Of a DNA stretch of 64,000 nucleotides, positions 26,529 to 35,075 are shown piece after piece (positions within the stretch are counted from its first letter, which is position 1; each line of letters begins with the position of its first letter). A program made the translations under genes and the position numbers. Below the pieces are notes generated by a model. It had not been told where the DNA came from. It searched no databases and worked only from the letters and a program-made list of their open reading frames with translations. This DNA comes from an uncultured Eubacteriales bacterium (lineage in GTDB: Bacteria; Bacillota; Clostridia; Christensenellales; UMGS416), in the NCBI GenBank assembly GCA_900542005.1, contig UQLW01000014.1, positions 1 through 64,000 on the forward strand, written 5' to 3'.

Positions 26529-27842
26529 CTATTTTTCCGAGCAGAAGGTTACCTTTTTGCCTTCCAGGATCAGGTTTGTGGTGCGTACCGCGCACATCTT
26601 GCCGCACATGGAGCAGCTGTGGCGCTCCTGGGGCGGCGTGCTTTCGTAATAGGCCCGGGCCTTCTCGCCGTCCAGCGCCAGGCAAAACATCGCTTCCCAG
26701 TCCATCCGGTGCCGGGCGTCCGCCATGCGGTTGTCCAGCTCCCGGGCTCCCGGCAGCCCCTTGGCAATATCCGCCGCGTGGGCGGCAATTTTGGCGGCGA
26801 TGATGCCCTCCTTCACATCGCCAAGGTCGGGGAGCCGCAGGTGCTCGGCCGGCGTGACGTAGCACAGAAAATCCGCCCCATTGGCCGCGGCGATCGCGCC
26901 GCCGATGGCTGAAGTGATATGATCGTATCCCGGGGCGATATCGGTCACGAGAGGCCCCAGCACATAAAAGGGCGCGTTGTGGCACAGCCGCTTCTCCAGG
27001 GCCATATTGGCGGCGATTTCGTTCATCGCCATATGCCCCGGGCCCTCCACCATCACCTGCACATCCTGCGCCCAAGCCCGCCGGGTCAGCTCCCCCAGCT
27101 CAAGGAGCTCGCCAATCTGCCCCGCGTCGGTGCTGTCGTCCAGGCAGCCCGGCCGCAGCGCGTCGCCCAGGCTGATGGTCACGTCGAACTCCCGAAGGAT
27201 CTCCAGCACCTGGTCGTAGTATTCATAGAAGGGATTCTCCCGTCCGGTCATCTCCATCCAGGCAAAAAGCAGCGAGCCGCCCCGGGAAACGATGTTCATT
27301 CTGCGTCCAGCCCGGCGGAAGCCCTCCACCGCCCGGCGGTTGATGCCGGCATGGATGGTCATAAAGTCCACGCCCTCCTCAGCGTGGGCCCTCACCACCT
27401 TCAGGAAATCCTCGGGCGTCAGCTCCAGAAGGTCCTTATCCAGGTACCCGATGGCGTCATAAAGGGGGACCGTGCCGATCATGGCGGTGGATTTTTTGAT
27501 AAGCGCCCGCCGGAAATCGTGGGTCTTGCCATAGTTGCTCAGATCCATGATGGCCTCCGCGCCCAGGCTGAGCGCCAGATCCACCTTTTTCATCTCCCCG
27601 TCATAGTCATGGGCGTCCGCCGAAATGCCTAGGTTCACATTGATCTTGGTTTTCAGCCCCTGTCCGATGCCTTCCGCCGACAGGGCGCTATGGCGGATAT
27701 TGGCGGGGATCGCAATGACCCCAGCAGCGACGCCTGCCCGGATCTGTTCTGCCGGCAATCCTTCCTTACCGGCCACCGTCTGCATTTCAGGGGTGATGAT
27801 GCCCTTGCGGGCCGCTTCCATCTGGGTTGCATATGCGCTCAT
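26529..27842 (-). CDS. thiC: Phosphomethylpyrimidine synthase (radical SAM)
   Basis: Rearranges aminoimidazole ribotide to HMP-phosphate. 437 aa, the shorter ThiC form without the N-terminal extra domain. The radical SAM cluster site is the C-terminal CSMCGKMC, with C-x2-C-x3-C spacing. MVEGPGHMAMNEI and other conserved segments are present. AAGGA lies upstream of the ATG. It is oxygen-sensitive, as expected of an anaerobe. Confidence 0.96.
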   Translation of the reverse strand: MSAYATQMEAARKGIITPEMQTVAGKEGLPAEQIRAGVAAGVIAIPANIRHSALSAEGIGQGLKTKINVNLGISADAHDYDGEMKKVDLALSLGAEAIMDLSNYGKTHDFRRALIKKSTAMIGTVPLYDAIGYLDKDLLELTPEDFLKVVRAHAEEGVDFMTIHAGINRRAVEGFRRAGRRMNIVSRGGSLLFAWMEMTGRENPFYEYYDQVLEILREFDVTISLGDALRPGCLDDSTDAGQIGELLELGELTRRAWAQDVQVMVEGPGHMAMNEIAANMALEKRLCHNAPFYVLGPLVTDIAPGYDHITSAIGGAIAAANGADFLCYVTPAEHLRLPDLGDVKEGIIAAKIAAHAADIAKGLPGARELDNRMADARHRMDWEAMFCLALDGEKARAYYESTPPQERHSCSMCGKMCAVRTTNLILEGKKVTFCSEK

Positions 27843-27843
27843 G

Positions 27844-28644
27844 CTACAGGATTCCTTTCATCTGATAATAGTCAAAAAAGTGGTGCGTGGGGCCGTGGCC
27901 CTTTCCGATGTCAAGGGCATGGGCGATGGCCTGGGTGACATATTGCTTGGCGGCCCGGACGGCCTCAGGCGCCTCCAGCCCCTGGGCCAGAAAGGCTGCG
28001 ATGGCTGAAGACAGGGTGCAGCCTGTCCCATGGGTGTTTTTCGTGGGGATCCGCTTGCCCGGGTATTCGGTGAAGTGCCCCGCCTCCAGCAGCACATCCA
28101 CCGGGTCGCCCGGCAGATGCCCGCCCTTTATCAGGACCGCCTCCGCGCCAAGTTCCGCGATGCATACGGCGGCTTCCCTGACATCCTTGGGCGTACGGAT
28201 AGATATCCCTGTAATCGCCTCTGCCTCTGGGATATTGGGCGTAACGACCCGCGCGCAGGGCAGCACCCGCTTCCGCAGGACGGACAGCGCCTCCGGCTGC
28301 ATCAGCGCGCAGCCACCCTTGGCCACCATGACCGGATCCACTACCACGTTTGGCGGCCTATAGGCCTGCAGCCGCCCCGCCACCGTCTCCATGGCCGCCG
28401 CGTTAGACAGCATACCCACCTTCACCGCATCCACGGTGATATCCTCGAATACCGCGTCGATCTGGTCGGCAATGCTGGAGGGCGGCAGGTCGAACACGGA
28501 GATGACCCGGCTGGTATTCTCCGCCACCACCGAAACAATGGCGCTCATCGCATAGGTGCCCAGCGCAGAAAAGGTTTTGATATCCGCCTGGATCCCCGCG
28601 CCGCCGCTGGCATCGGATCCGGCGATCGTTAAGCAGTGCTTCAT
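27844..28644 (-). CDS. thiD: Hydroxymethylpyrimidine/phosphomethylpyrimidine kinase
   Basis: Phosphorylates HMP and then HMP-P. 266 aa. TIAGSDASGGAGIQAD at the N-terminus, DPVMVAKGG in the middle, and THGTGCTLSSAIAAF near the C-terminus (ribokinase-type anion hole) are diagnostic. The ATG at 28644 has AAGGAAGG upstream. It lies directly downstream of the TPP riboswitch; the upstream in-frame codons lie inside the riboswitch and are not part of the gene. Confidence 0.96.
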   Translation of the reverse strand: MKHCLTIAGSDASGGAGIQADIKTFSALGTYAMSAIVSVVAENTSRVISVFDLPPSSIADQIDAVFEDITVDAVKVGMLSNAAAMETVAGRLQAYRPPNVVVDPVMVAKGGCALMQPEALSVLRKRVLPCARVVTPNIPEAEAITGISIRTPKDVREAAVCIAELGAEAVLIKGGHLPGDPVDVLLEAGHFTEYPGKRIPTKNTHGTGCTLSSAIAAFLAQGLEAPEAVRAAKQYVTQAIAHALDIGKGHGPTHHFFDYYQMKGIL

Positions 28645-28661
28645 CGCGTCCTTCCTTTCAA

Positions 28662-28698
28662 ACAAAAAAACGACGCCTACCAACGGGTCAGGCATCGT
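28662..28698 (-). terminator. Riboswitch expression-platform terminator
   Basis: ACGATGCCT/AGGCGTCGT stem (28690-28698 with 28670-28678, one G-T pair) followed by a run of seven T on the minus strand. It lies between the TPP aptamer and thiD, so TPP binding probably favours termination. Confidence 0.88.
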
Positions 28699-28711
28699 TT
28701 GTATCCTATCC

Positions 28712-28797
28712 AAATTGCTCCCTACGTCAGTATTAACTAACAGGTTCAAAGGGTCAGGTTTTACCTTCTCAACTCCCAAGGGAGTCCCCCTGCAAAT
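28712..28797 (-). promoter_or_regulatory. TPP riboswitch (thi box) aptamer
   Basis: On the minus strand the leader carries GGGGGACTCCC, GGGAGTTGAGA, ACCCTTTGAACCTG and GTTAATACTGACGTAGGGA. These are the conserved THI-box elements (the TGAGA and GAACCTG/ACGTAGGGA segments). It precedes thiD-thiC-thiM-thiE and is followed by a terminator, so high thiamine pyrophosphate should shut the operon off. Confidence 0.93.
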
Positions 28798-28822
28798 CCA
28801 TCGCTATGTCATTGTCAGCGTA

Positions 28823-28851
28823 ACTATATCACAGTTTCCGCCATGATGCAA
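28823..28851 (-). promoter_or_regulatory. Predicted promoter of the thiamine operon
   Basis: A -35 TTGCAT (28846-28851) and a -10 TATAGT (28823-28828) with a 17-bp spacer, just upstream of the riboswitch. Confidence 0.7.
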
Positions 28852-28876
28852 GCCGGTTCGCCCCCATCGGCCGGAA

Positions 28877-30211
28877 TCAGCCCCTTTTCCCTGCCCGCTG
28901 CCGCGCCTTCCATGATCTGACCCGTTCCAGCTTTTCCCTGGCGCGCACCTCGCTGCCCTGGTCAGTTGGTTCGTAATATACCCTTCCCTCCAGCGAATCC
29001 GGCAGGCACTGCATATCGGTCAGCTTCATCTCAGTGTCATGGGCATATTGATACCCCTCCCCATAATGCAGCTCCGCCATCAGGGCCGTCGGCGCGTTAC
29101 GGATTACCAGCGGCACGGGCTCGGCCAGCATCCGCTGGGCGTCGGCTTTCGCCGCCTCATAGGCGGTATACAGCGCGTTGGATTTGGGGGCCAGGGAAAG
29201 ATAGGTTACCGCATGGGTCAGGTTAACGCTGCATTCGGGCATGCCGATAAAATGGCAGGCCTGGTAGGCCGCCACCGCCACCTCCAGCGCGCGGCTGTCG
29301 GCCATACCCACGTCCTCGCTGGCAAAGCGGATCAGGCGCCGCGCCACATAGAGCGGGTCCTCGCCGGCCTCCAGCATCCGCGCCAGCCAGTAAATGGCTG
29401 CGTCCGGATCCGTATTGCGCATGGATTTGTGCAGCGCGGAGATCAGGTTGTAATGCTCCTCCCCGGATTTATCATACAGCAGCGATTTTTTGGAGATGCA
29501 TTGGGCGAGCACCTCCTCGGTCACGGTAATCTTGTCCATGGACTGCTCGCCGTTGAGCACCACCATTTCCAGGGTATTGAGGGCGGTACGGCCGTCGCCG
29601 TCGGCAAAGGCTGCGATCATGCGGAGCATGTCGGGCTGGATCTCGATCGTCTGGCGGCCAAAGCCTTTGGGGTCATGGAGCGCCCGCATGAGCAGCTCCG
29701 TCACCTCGTCCACGGTCAAGGCTTTGAGCACAAAGACCTTGCACCGGGACAAAAGCGCCGCGTTGATCTCAAAGGAAGGGTTCTCAGTAGTCGCGCCGAT
29801 CAGGATGATGCTTCCCTTTTCCACATAGGGCAGGAAGGCGTCCTGCTGGGCCTTGTTGAAGCGATGGATCTCGTCCACAAAGAGGATCGTCTTTTCACCC
29901 ATGACCCGCCCGGCCTCCGCCCGCGCCATGACCTCCTTGATCTCCTTGATGCCGCTGGTCACCGCGCTGAAGTCAATAAACCGCGCCTGGGTGCGCCGGG
30001 CGATAATCCGGGCCAGCGTCGTCTTGCCCACTCCCGGCGGTCCCCAGAAAATCATGGAGGTGATCTGGTCGCGTTCAATCAGGCGGCGCAGCACCTTGCC
30101 TTCGCCCAGCAGGTGCCGCTGGCCCAAAAAGCCTTCCAGATCCTCCGGCCGGAGCCGGCTGGCCAGCGGCGTTGCCGCCGCTCGGTCATCAAAAAAGGAT
30201 TGCTGATCCAT
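28877..30211 (-). CDS. rarA: Replication-associated recombination protein A (RarA/MgsA)
   Basis: 444-aa AAA+ ATPase that acts at stalled replication forks, probably with SSB. Walker A FWGPPGVGKTT, Walker B TILFVDEIHRFN, sensor 1 IGATTENPSFE and an arginine finger in LLSRCKVF. A C-terminal MgsA-type tetramerisation region follows (ARMLEAGEDPLYVARRL, VGMADSRALEVA). GGAGG precedes the ATG at 30211; an upstream in-frame ATG has no ribosome site. The intergenic region 30212-30419 holds no supported gene. Confidence 0.95.
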   Translation of the reverse strand: MDQQSFFDDRAAATPLASRLRPEDLEGFLGQRHLLGEGKVLRRLIERDQITSMIFWGPPGVGKTTLARIIARRTQARFIDFSAVTSGIKEIKEVMARAEAGRVMGEKTILFVDEIHRFNKAQQDAFLPYVEKGSIILIGATTENPSFEINAALLSRCKVFVLKALTVDEVTELLMRALHDPKGFGRQTIEIQPDMLRMIAAFADGDGRTALNTLEMVVLNGEQSMDKITVTEEVLAQCISKKSLLYDKSGEEHYNLISALHKSMRNTDPDAAIYWLARMLEAGEDPLYVARRLIRFASEDVGMADSRALEVAVAAYQACHFIGMPECSVNLTHAVTYLSLAPKSNALYTAYEAAKADAQRMLAEPVPLVIRNAPTALMAELHYGEGYQYAHDTEMKLTDMQCLPDSLEGRVYYEPTDQGSEVRAREKLERVRSWKARQRAGKRG

Positions 30212-30419
30212 CGTGATCCCTCCCTGTTTTGTCGTTACGCCTTGCATCAATGCCTGTGCATGCAAGCCCGCCTGGCCGGAGCCATGGGCGCACCCACAGC
30301 AGGCGCCCTTTCAATGCCCTGCCGTTGCAGCTGCGCCCCCGCCCGGGGCCCTGCCGGTAAAGCGCCCTTTTTCGTCTCCGTCCCCTTCTTCCCCTTTATC
30401 GCACCACCCGGCGGATGCA

Positions 30420-31484
30420 TTAGAGCGCCGCCTGCAGAAACGCTTCAAAGCAGGCAAAGTCTTTAATCCGGCCACCGGCCGCAGTAATCCGCTCCACCAG
30501 CGTCCTTTCCGCCCGCTTTGCCGCCGCCTCCAGGGGTGCAAGGTCTGCGAAACGGTAGGCGCTCATAAGATCCGAATCCGGCGTATCCCCCAGGCCGGCC
30601 TCCTCCAGCAGCGTGTCCTGCAGTTAGACAGCCGATAAGAACGCCAGCACCGCGTCGCCGGTTTGCGCGCATACGCGAATTTTATTGAAGCTGGAGCGGA
30701 TTTCCTCGTAAAGGCTTGCCATCCCGGCATAATCCCAGGATCTGTTGGACGCCGGCGCTGGCCTGTCTGGGGCGTCGTGCTCCCTGACCGTCCAACCGGC
30801 GTAGGAGCCGACAGCGGCGATCAACTCGCGGCACCGGACGATCGTTTCTTCCGCGCTTTCCGCCTGGATAACCCCCAGATAACCGCCGGCAAACCCATCG
30901 GGCTTTTGGGGCAGCCTCCTGATGTCCTCGTATTGCCGCTTAAGCCCGAAATGGAAATACTCCTGGTTGTAGTAGGCAAGGGCGTCTGCCAGCGCCAGCA
31001 GAACTGCGCCCGCCCAAAGCCGCAGCGCCGCATAATCGCCGGCGTTCCGCCGCAGCTGGCTGAAGGCCCCGCAGGCGGCGTCAAAGCGCGCCTGCGCCGC
31101 CCCCATGGAGCACGCCGGGCTTTTAAGGTTCTCACGCATGCGGCGCTGGATACCCTGGAACCGCCGCAGGGCGGCTTCCGAACCTGCATACAGGATACGC
31201 ACATCCCCCACGCAGGGCAGCAGCGGCTCCTGAAGCGCCGCAATCCCCTCTACCCTTTCCCAGCTCATGGGGAAAATGTCGTACCCCACGCCCTCCAGGA
31301 TAAAGTCCACGGCAAAGTTGTAGCCCCGCTCCGTTTTGGGGATGAAATAACAGTCCACATCCGACAGGGGGTTGGCCGTCCCGTTCACATAGGAGCCATA
31401 GAGCAGAACCAGCTCAATATCCTAGCTAAAGCGCCGGCGCGCCCGGTCGGCAATCCAGCTTACTACCCGGTCGTTCGTTGTCAT
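30420..31484 (-). pseudogene. Nucleotidyltransferase with two in-frame stop codons
   Basis: One uninterrupted frame would give 354 codons from the ATG at 31484 to TAA at 30420-30422, with a ribosome site (GGAG) upstream. Codon 21 is TAG (31422-31424) and a TAA lies at 30624-30626; both could be C-to-T changes of Gln codons. Sequence on either side is coherent: MTTNDRVVSWIADRARRRFS, stop, then DIELVLLYGSYVNGTANPLSDVDCYF (read as two parts), which carries the GSxxxG and SDxD motifs of nucleotidyltransferases. The C-terminal 67 residues after the second stop remain open. It resembles aminoglycoside or lincosamide nucleotidyltransferases. The VanZ gene lies just upstream. Confidence 0.72.
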
Positions 31485-31539
31485 TTTTTCTCATCTCCAG
31501 TGAATTGAAATGTGTACGGCTGCATCTGCCATACCCCAC

Positions 31540-32022
31540 CTACAGGACGTATCGGCCCCAACGCGTCTTTTTCTGAATGATCTGAAATACCGCGAACCCG
31601 ATGGCGGCGCCCGCCATGTTGAGGATCAAATCGTCGATATCGCCGCTCCCCCGCAAGGTAAAAAGCTGGATAAGCTCGACTGCCATGACCATCGAAACGG
31701 TGCAAAGCATAAAGCGGCCCAAATGCCGCATTTTTTTCCATAGGCAGGGTGCAAGGAAGCCAAACGGCATAAAAACTGCCAGATTTCCCAACACATTCAT
31801 CAGGGCATGGGGCAGCATGTATGGGTTTGTCCGATGCAGGATGACAACAAGGTATCTCCGGACCGTCTCAAAGGGGACAAGGTTTAGATTCAGGCTGACC
31901 TGCTCCCAATAATCCCGGCCGATATCGAAGCGGCTTCGCCCCAGAAGAAGCCAGGCCACTATCACGGCATAGAGGATAAACGCATACCGAATAAGCGGTT
32001 TCCCATTTGCTTGCTGCAACAT
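31540..32022 (-). CDS. VanZ-family membrane protein
   Basis: 160 aa with about four predicted membrane helices (LIRYAFILYAVIVAWLLLG; LMNVLGNLAVFMPFGFLAP; MLCTVSMVMAVELIQLF; DLILNMAGAAIGFAVFQII). The NxxxNxxxFxPFG segment and the following D-D-L-x-x-N segment match VanZ. The original VanZ gives low-level teicoplanin resistance, but most chromosomal homologues have no known function. The nucleotidyltransferase pseudogene follows 55 nt downstream. Confidence 0.85.
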   Translation of the reverse strand: MLQQANGKPLIRYAFILYAVIVAWLLLGRSRFDIGRDYWEQVSLNLNLVPFETVRRYLVVILHRTNPYMLPHALMNVLGNLAVFMPFGFLAPCLWKKMRHLGRFMLCTVSMVMAVELIQLFTLRGSGDIDDLILNMAGAAIGFAVFQIIQKKTRWGRYVL

Positions 32023-32188
32023 AGGTCAGTTTCTCCTTGGCAAACGCATGGGCAGCACCGGCGCGCCGCCCGGCGGTATAGCCTTTCGTTCCAAATCGAT
32101 TCTATCATCCCGCCGCCGCGCTGTGAAGCCCGTTTTCCTGCCGCGCTTCACAGCTGCGGCTGCCACGAGACCGCTGCGCCGCCATCCT

Positions 32189-32218
32189 TTGACCGCCCCC
32201 GGGCTTTCATGCTATATT
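32189..32218 (+). promoter_or_regulatory. Predicted promoter of the APH-like kinase gene
   Basis: A -35 TTGACC (32189-32194) and a -10 TATATT (32213-32218) with an 18-bp spacer, about 22 bp upstream of the ATG. The rest of the 218-bp gap to vanZ shows nothing else. Confidence 0.62.
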
Positions 32219-32240
32219 GGAAGCAAAGGAGGGATCGGGG

Positions 32241-33326
32241 ATGGATCAGGCGCTTTGGGGAATCGTCGGCCTTTTTCACCGTGAGCCGCCCACGGACTTT
32301 ACCCTGCGGGAGATCCGCCGGGAGGAATCCGACTGCCGCTGGATTGTGATCGTGCGGTACGGTAGGGTTCGCCGCGTCATCAAAATCGCCTCCAATGGCT
32401 TCACCGATGAGGCCAGGGTAAACGGATGGGTGCGGATCATTTCGGCATATAAGCGGCTGGGCTGCTATAGCCCCGCGCTGTGCAGGGGCCTTTCTGGCGA
32501 ATATGCATACCGCGCATCCTTTCGGGGGCGCTCCTGCGTAATATGGGAAGAAGAATACGCCCCATATCCCCTGCGGGATGAGCTGGATCCCCAGATCTAT
32601 CAGGGCGCAGACGGCCGCTTTACCTATCATGACGAAATATTCGCCTTTCTGGGCAAGGTCGCCCAGCAGCATTTTTCCTTCTTCCCTTACCCTTCGGGCT
32701 GGTCGCGCTTTACGCCCTTTGACCCCAGCGATTCCTGTGATGAGGTTACCGAATGCGTACATGCCTTTGACCGGCTGCTTCGTACCGGCGCGCCAAAGCA
32801 CATTGCCCACTGGGAACGGATTCTGGCGCTATTTCAAGACAACCGCGCCAAGCTGCTGCCGCTCTATGGCCGCCTGCCCACCTCTGTCTTTCAGGGCGAC
32901 CCCTTTACCAGCAACCTTTTGCTGGATGAGCAGGGCCACTGGAAGGGGCTGATTGATTATAACCTGGCCGGGCAGGATACAGCGCTCAATATTTTCCTTT
33001 CCACCGTGCTTTTTGGCTATGCCTATCAAGCCCATGGAGAAGAAGCGCCCGGCGAGCTGCCGGGCTTTGGCAGCGCTGCCCGCGCGGAGGTTTACCGTAT
33101 CCTGCTGGACACGCTGAAGAAGCTGCGGCCATACTATACCTTTCATGAGGAAGAGGCGGAAGCCGCGCCTCTATTATACAAATATATCACCTGCATAGAA
33201 TACCGGCAGCTTGGTGCTTTGGAAAAGTATCTTGGAGACGATGGCCGGATCGCGCGCCTGCTTTGCCATATGGAGGAAGAGCTTCTGGCAGACTATCCTG
33301 GCTTTCGCGCGGCCATGCTGGGTTAG
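32241..33326 (+). CDS. APH/choline-kinase-like phosphotransferase
   Basis: 361 aa. The kinase-like catalytic loop reads VFQGDPFTSNLLL, with D and N of the usual HGDxxxxN kept but His replaced by Gln. It is followed by LIDYNLAG, the Mg-binding D of DxxxG. The N-lobe has a lysine in RVIKIAS. AGGAGG lies 8 nt before the ATG. It could phosphorylate an aminoglycoside, a sugar or a lipid head group; the sequence does not decide. It stands alone between its promoter and a terminator. Confidence 0.75.
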   Translation: MDQALWGIVGLFHREPPTDFTLREIRREESDCRWIVIVRYGRVRRVIKIASNGFTDEARVNGWVRIISAYKRLGCYSPALCRGLSGEYAYRASFRGRSCVIWEEEYAPYPLRDELDPQIYQGADGRFTYHDEIFAFLGKVAQQHFSFFPYPSGWSRFTPFDPSDSCDEVTECVHAFDRLLRTGAPKHIAHWERILALFQDNRAKLLPLYGRLPTSVFQGDPFTSNLLLDEQGHWKGLIDYNLAGQDTALNIFLSTVLFGYAYQAHGEEAPGELPGFGSAARAEVYRILLDTLKKLRPYYTFHEEEAEAAPLLYKYITCIEYRQLGALEKYLGDDGRIARLLCHMEEELLADYPGFRAAMLG

Positions 33327-33335
33327 GGAAATAGC

Positions 33336-33372
33336 CAAAAGGCAAGGGGTCATAGACGCCCTTGCCTTTTTT
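33336..33372 (+). terminator. Terminator of the APH-like gene, shared with the pyr operon
   Basis: AAAAGGCAAGGG/CCCTTGCCTTTTTT stem with a 10-nt loop. A/T runs on both sides let it work in both directions, ending the APH-like gene and, from the other side, pyrD. Confidence 0.85.
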
Positions 33373-33382
33373 CTTATGCGGT

Positions 33383-34294
33383 TTAACGGATCAGGGTGTT
33401 GATCCAATCGTTGACGTCTGCGACGCCCTTTCCCTCCAGGAAGGCGTCCAGCTCCCGGGCAATCCGCAGGCAGGCGGTGGGCTCCACCAGGTTGGCGGTG
33501 CCCACCATGACGCAGGTCGCGCCGCAGAGCAGAAATTCCGCCGCGTCCCGCCCGGTCATGATGCCGCCCATGCCGATCAGCGGAAGGCGCACAGCCTGCC
33601 GCACCTGATTGAGCATACGCAGGGCGATGGGCTTCACCGCCGGGCCGGAAAGCCCGCCGGTTATGTTGCCCAGAACCGGCCTGCGCCGGTCCAGATCCAC
33701 GGCCATACCGGTCAGCGTGTTGATCAGCGACAGCGCGTCCGCCCCCGCCTCCTGAGCTGCCAGGGCGATCTCGACAATGTCGGTCACGTTGGGCGAAAGC
33801 TTGACGATAAGCGGCTTGTCGCAGCAGGGCTTTACCGCCGACACCACCTGCTCCACCAGCTCCGGACGGGTGCCCAGCGCTGCGCCGCCATGGGCCACGT
33901 TGGGGCAGGAAATGTTCAGCTCAATCAGCTTCACCGCTTCCACGCCCTGCAGCTTTTCGGCCACCTGGCAGTATTCCTCAATGGCCGCGCCGGCAATGTT
34001 GGCGATCAGCACGGTGTCCAGCGTCTCAAGCTCCGGCAGGTACTGCTCCAGGAAGGCGTCGATGCCGGGGTTCTGCAGGCCGACGGCGTTCAGGATACCC
34101 GAAGGCGTTTCCGCAATGCGGGGGGCCGGGTTGCCCTCCCTCCGCTGGGCTGTCAGCGCCTTCAGGGAAATGCCGCCGATCTCGTTGAGGTTCATATAGG
34201 GCTTGAACTCGCTGCCAAAGGCAAAGCAGCCCGAAGCGGCGATAACCGGGTTCTTGAAGGGGACGCCGCAGAGATTCACATGAAGCTTACTCAT
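33383..34294 (-). CDS. pyrD: Dihydroorotate dehydrogenase B, catalytic subunit
   Basis: Oxidises dihydroorotate to orotate with FMN. 303 aa. FMN barrel motifs: VIAASGCFAFGSE, ALTAQRREGNPAPRIAET, LNISCPNV with the catalytic Cys, and IGMGGIMTGRDAAEF. Type 1B needs PyrK for NAD reduction; pyrK directly precedes and overlaps by 8 nt. The ATG at 34294 starts the conserved domain. Confidence 0.96.
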   Translation of the reverse strand: MSKLHVNLCGVPFKNPVIAASGCFAFGSEFKPYMNLNEIGGISLKALTAQRREGNPAPRIAETPSGILNAVGLQNPGIDAFLEQYLPELETLDTVLIANIAGAAIEEYCQVAEKLQGVEAVKLIELNISCPNVAHGGAALGTRPELVEQVVSAVKPCCDKPLIVKLSPNVTDIVEIALAAQEAGADALSLINTLTGMAVDLDRRRPVLGNITGGLSGPAVKPIALRMLNQVRQAVRLPLIGMGGIMTGRDAAEFLLCGATCVMVGTANLVEPTACLRIARELDAFLEGKGVADVNDWINTLIR

Positions 34295-35066
34295 CCCAGG
34301 CCACCTCCCGAATGCCAAAGACCGGGCCATCCTTGCAGACCCGCCTGTAATGCCAGCCATCCTGGGCCAGGATCTTGCAGGTACAGACCGCGCAGCCGCC
34401 GATGCCGCAGCCCATCCGCTCTTCCAGCGATACATAGCAAGGGATCTGGGGATATTTCTCCATCACCCTGGCCAGCGCCTTGAACATGGGCGTAGGGCCG
34501 CAGGCATAGACCGCGTCATAGCCGCCCGCCTTCAGGGCTTCTTCCAGCAGCTCCGTCACCCGGCCATGGAAGCCGGCCGAACCATCGTCCGTGGCCAGCC
34601 GCAGGCCGGTCGCCCGGGCAAAGGCCTCCTCTGCGTAGACATATGCCTGGCTGCGGAAGCCCAGGTAGCTGTCAAATTTCACTTCAGGATAGGCCTGGGC
34701 CATGGTATACAGGGGCGCGCAGCCAATCCCGCCGCCCACCAGGGCGCAGCGCCGGGCGCCGTCAGGCAGCGGGAAGCTATTGCCCAGCGGCCCCAGCACG
34801 TCCAGGCGCTCCCCGGCGGCCGCCTGCACAATCCGGGCCGTGCCCTCGCCCTTTTGCTGGATGATCAGGGTAATCCGCCCATGCTCACGATCAATCCTGT
34901 GGATCGATATGGGCCGCCGCATCAAGAGCGCGCCGTTTTCCGGCACCTTGATATGCACAAAGCTGCCGGGCTGGGCCTGGCTGGCAATGGCCGGGCAGGC
35001 AAGCTCCATCTCATAGGTATCCCGGGCCACGGGACGGTTGGATAGGATCTCACACCGGTTGTCCAT
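34287..35066 (-). CDS. pyrK: Dihydroorotate dehydrogenase B, electron-transfer subunit
   Basis: 259 aa. N-terminal FAD-binding domain with MRRPISIHR, an NAD-binding segment with GGGIGCAPLY, and a C-terminal [2Fe-2S] site CGIGGCAVC plus a later Cys. It transfers electrons from PyrD FMN to NAD. It is an overlapping operon partner of pyrD. Confidence 0.95.
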   Translation of the reverse strand: MDNRCEILSNRPVARDTYEMELACPAIASQAQPGSFVHIKVPENGALLMRRPISIHRIDREHGRITLIIQQKGEGTARIVQAAAGERLDVLGPLGNSFPLPDGARRCALVGGGIGCAPLYTMAQAYPEVKFDSYLGFRSQAYVYAEEAFARATGLRLATDDGSAGFHGRVTELLEEALKAGGYDAVYACGPTPMFKALARVMEKYPQIPCYVSLEERMGCGIGGCAVCTCKILAQDGWHYRRVCKDGPVFGIREVAWDE

Positions 35067-35075
35067 GCTGCCTCC

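Noticed and set aside
30420..31484. Reassigned or read-through stop codons in the nucleotidyltransferase
   Set aside because: Other genes here end in TAA, TAG and TGA normally, so general recoding is unlikely. Pseudogene status is simpler.
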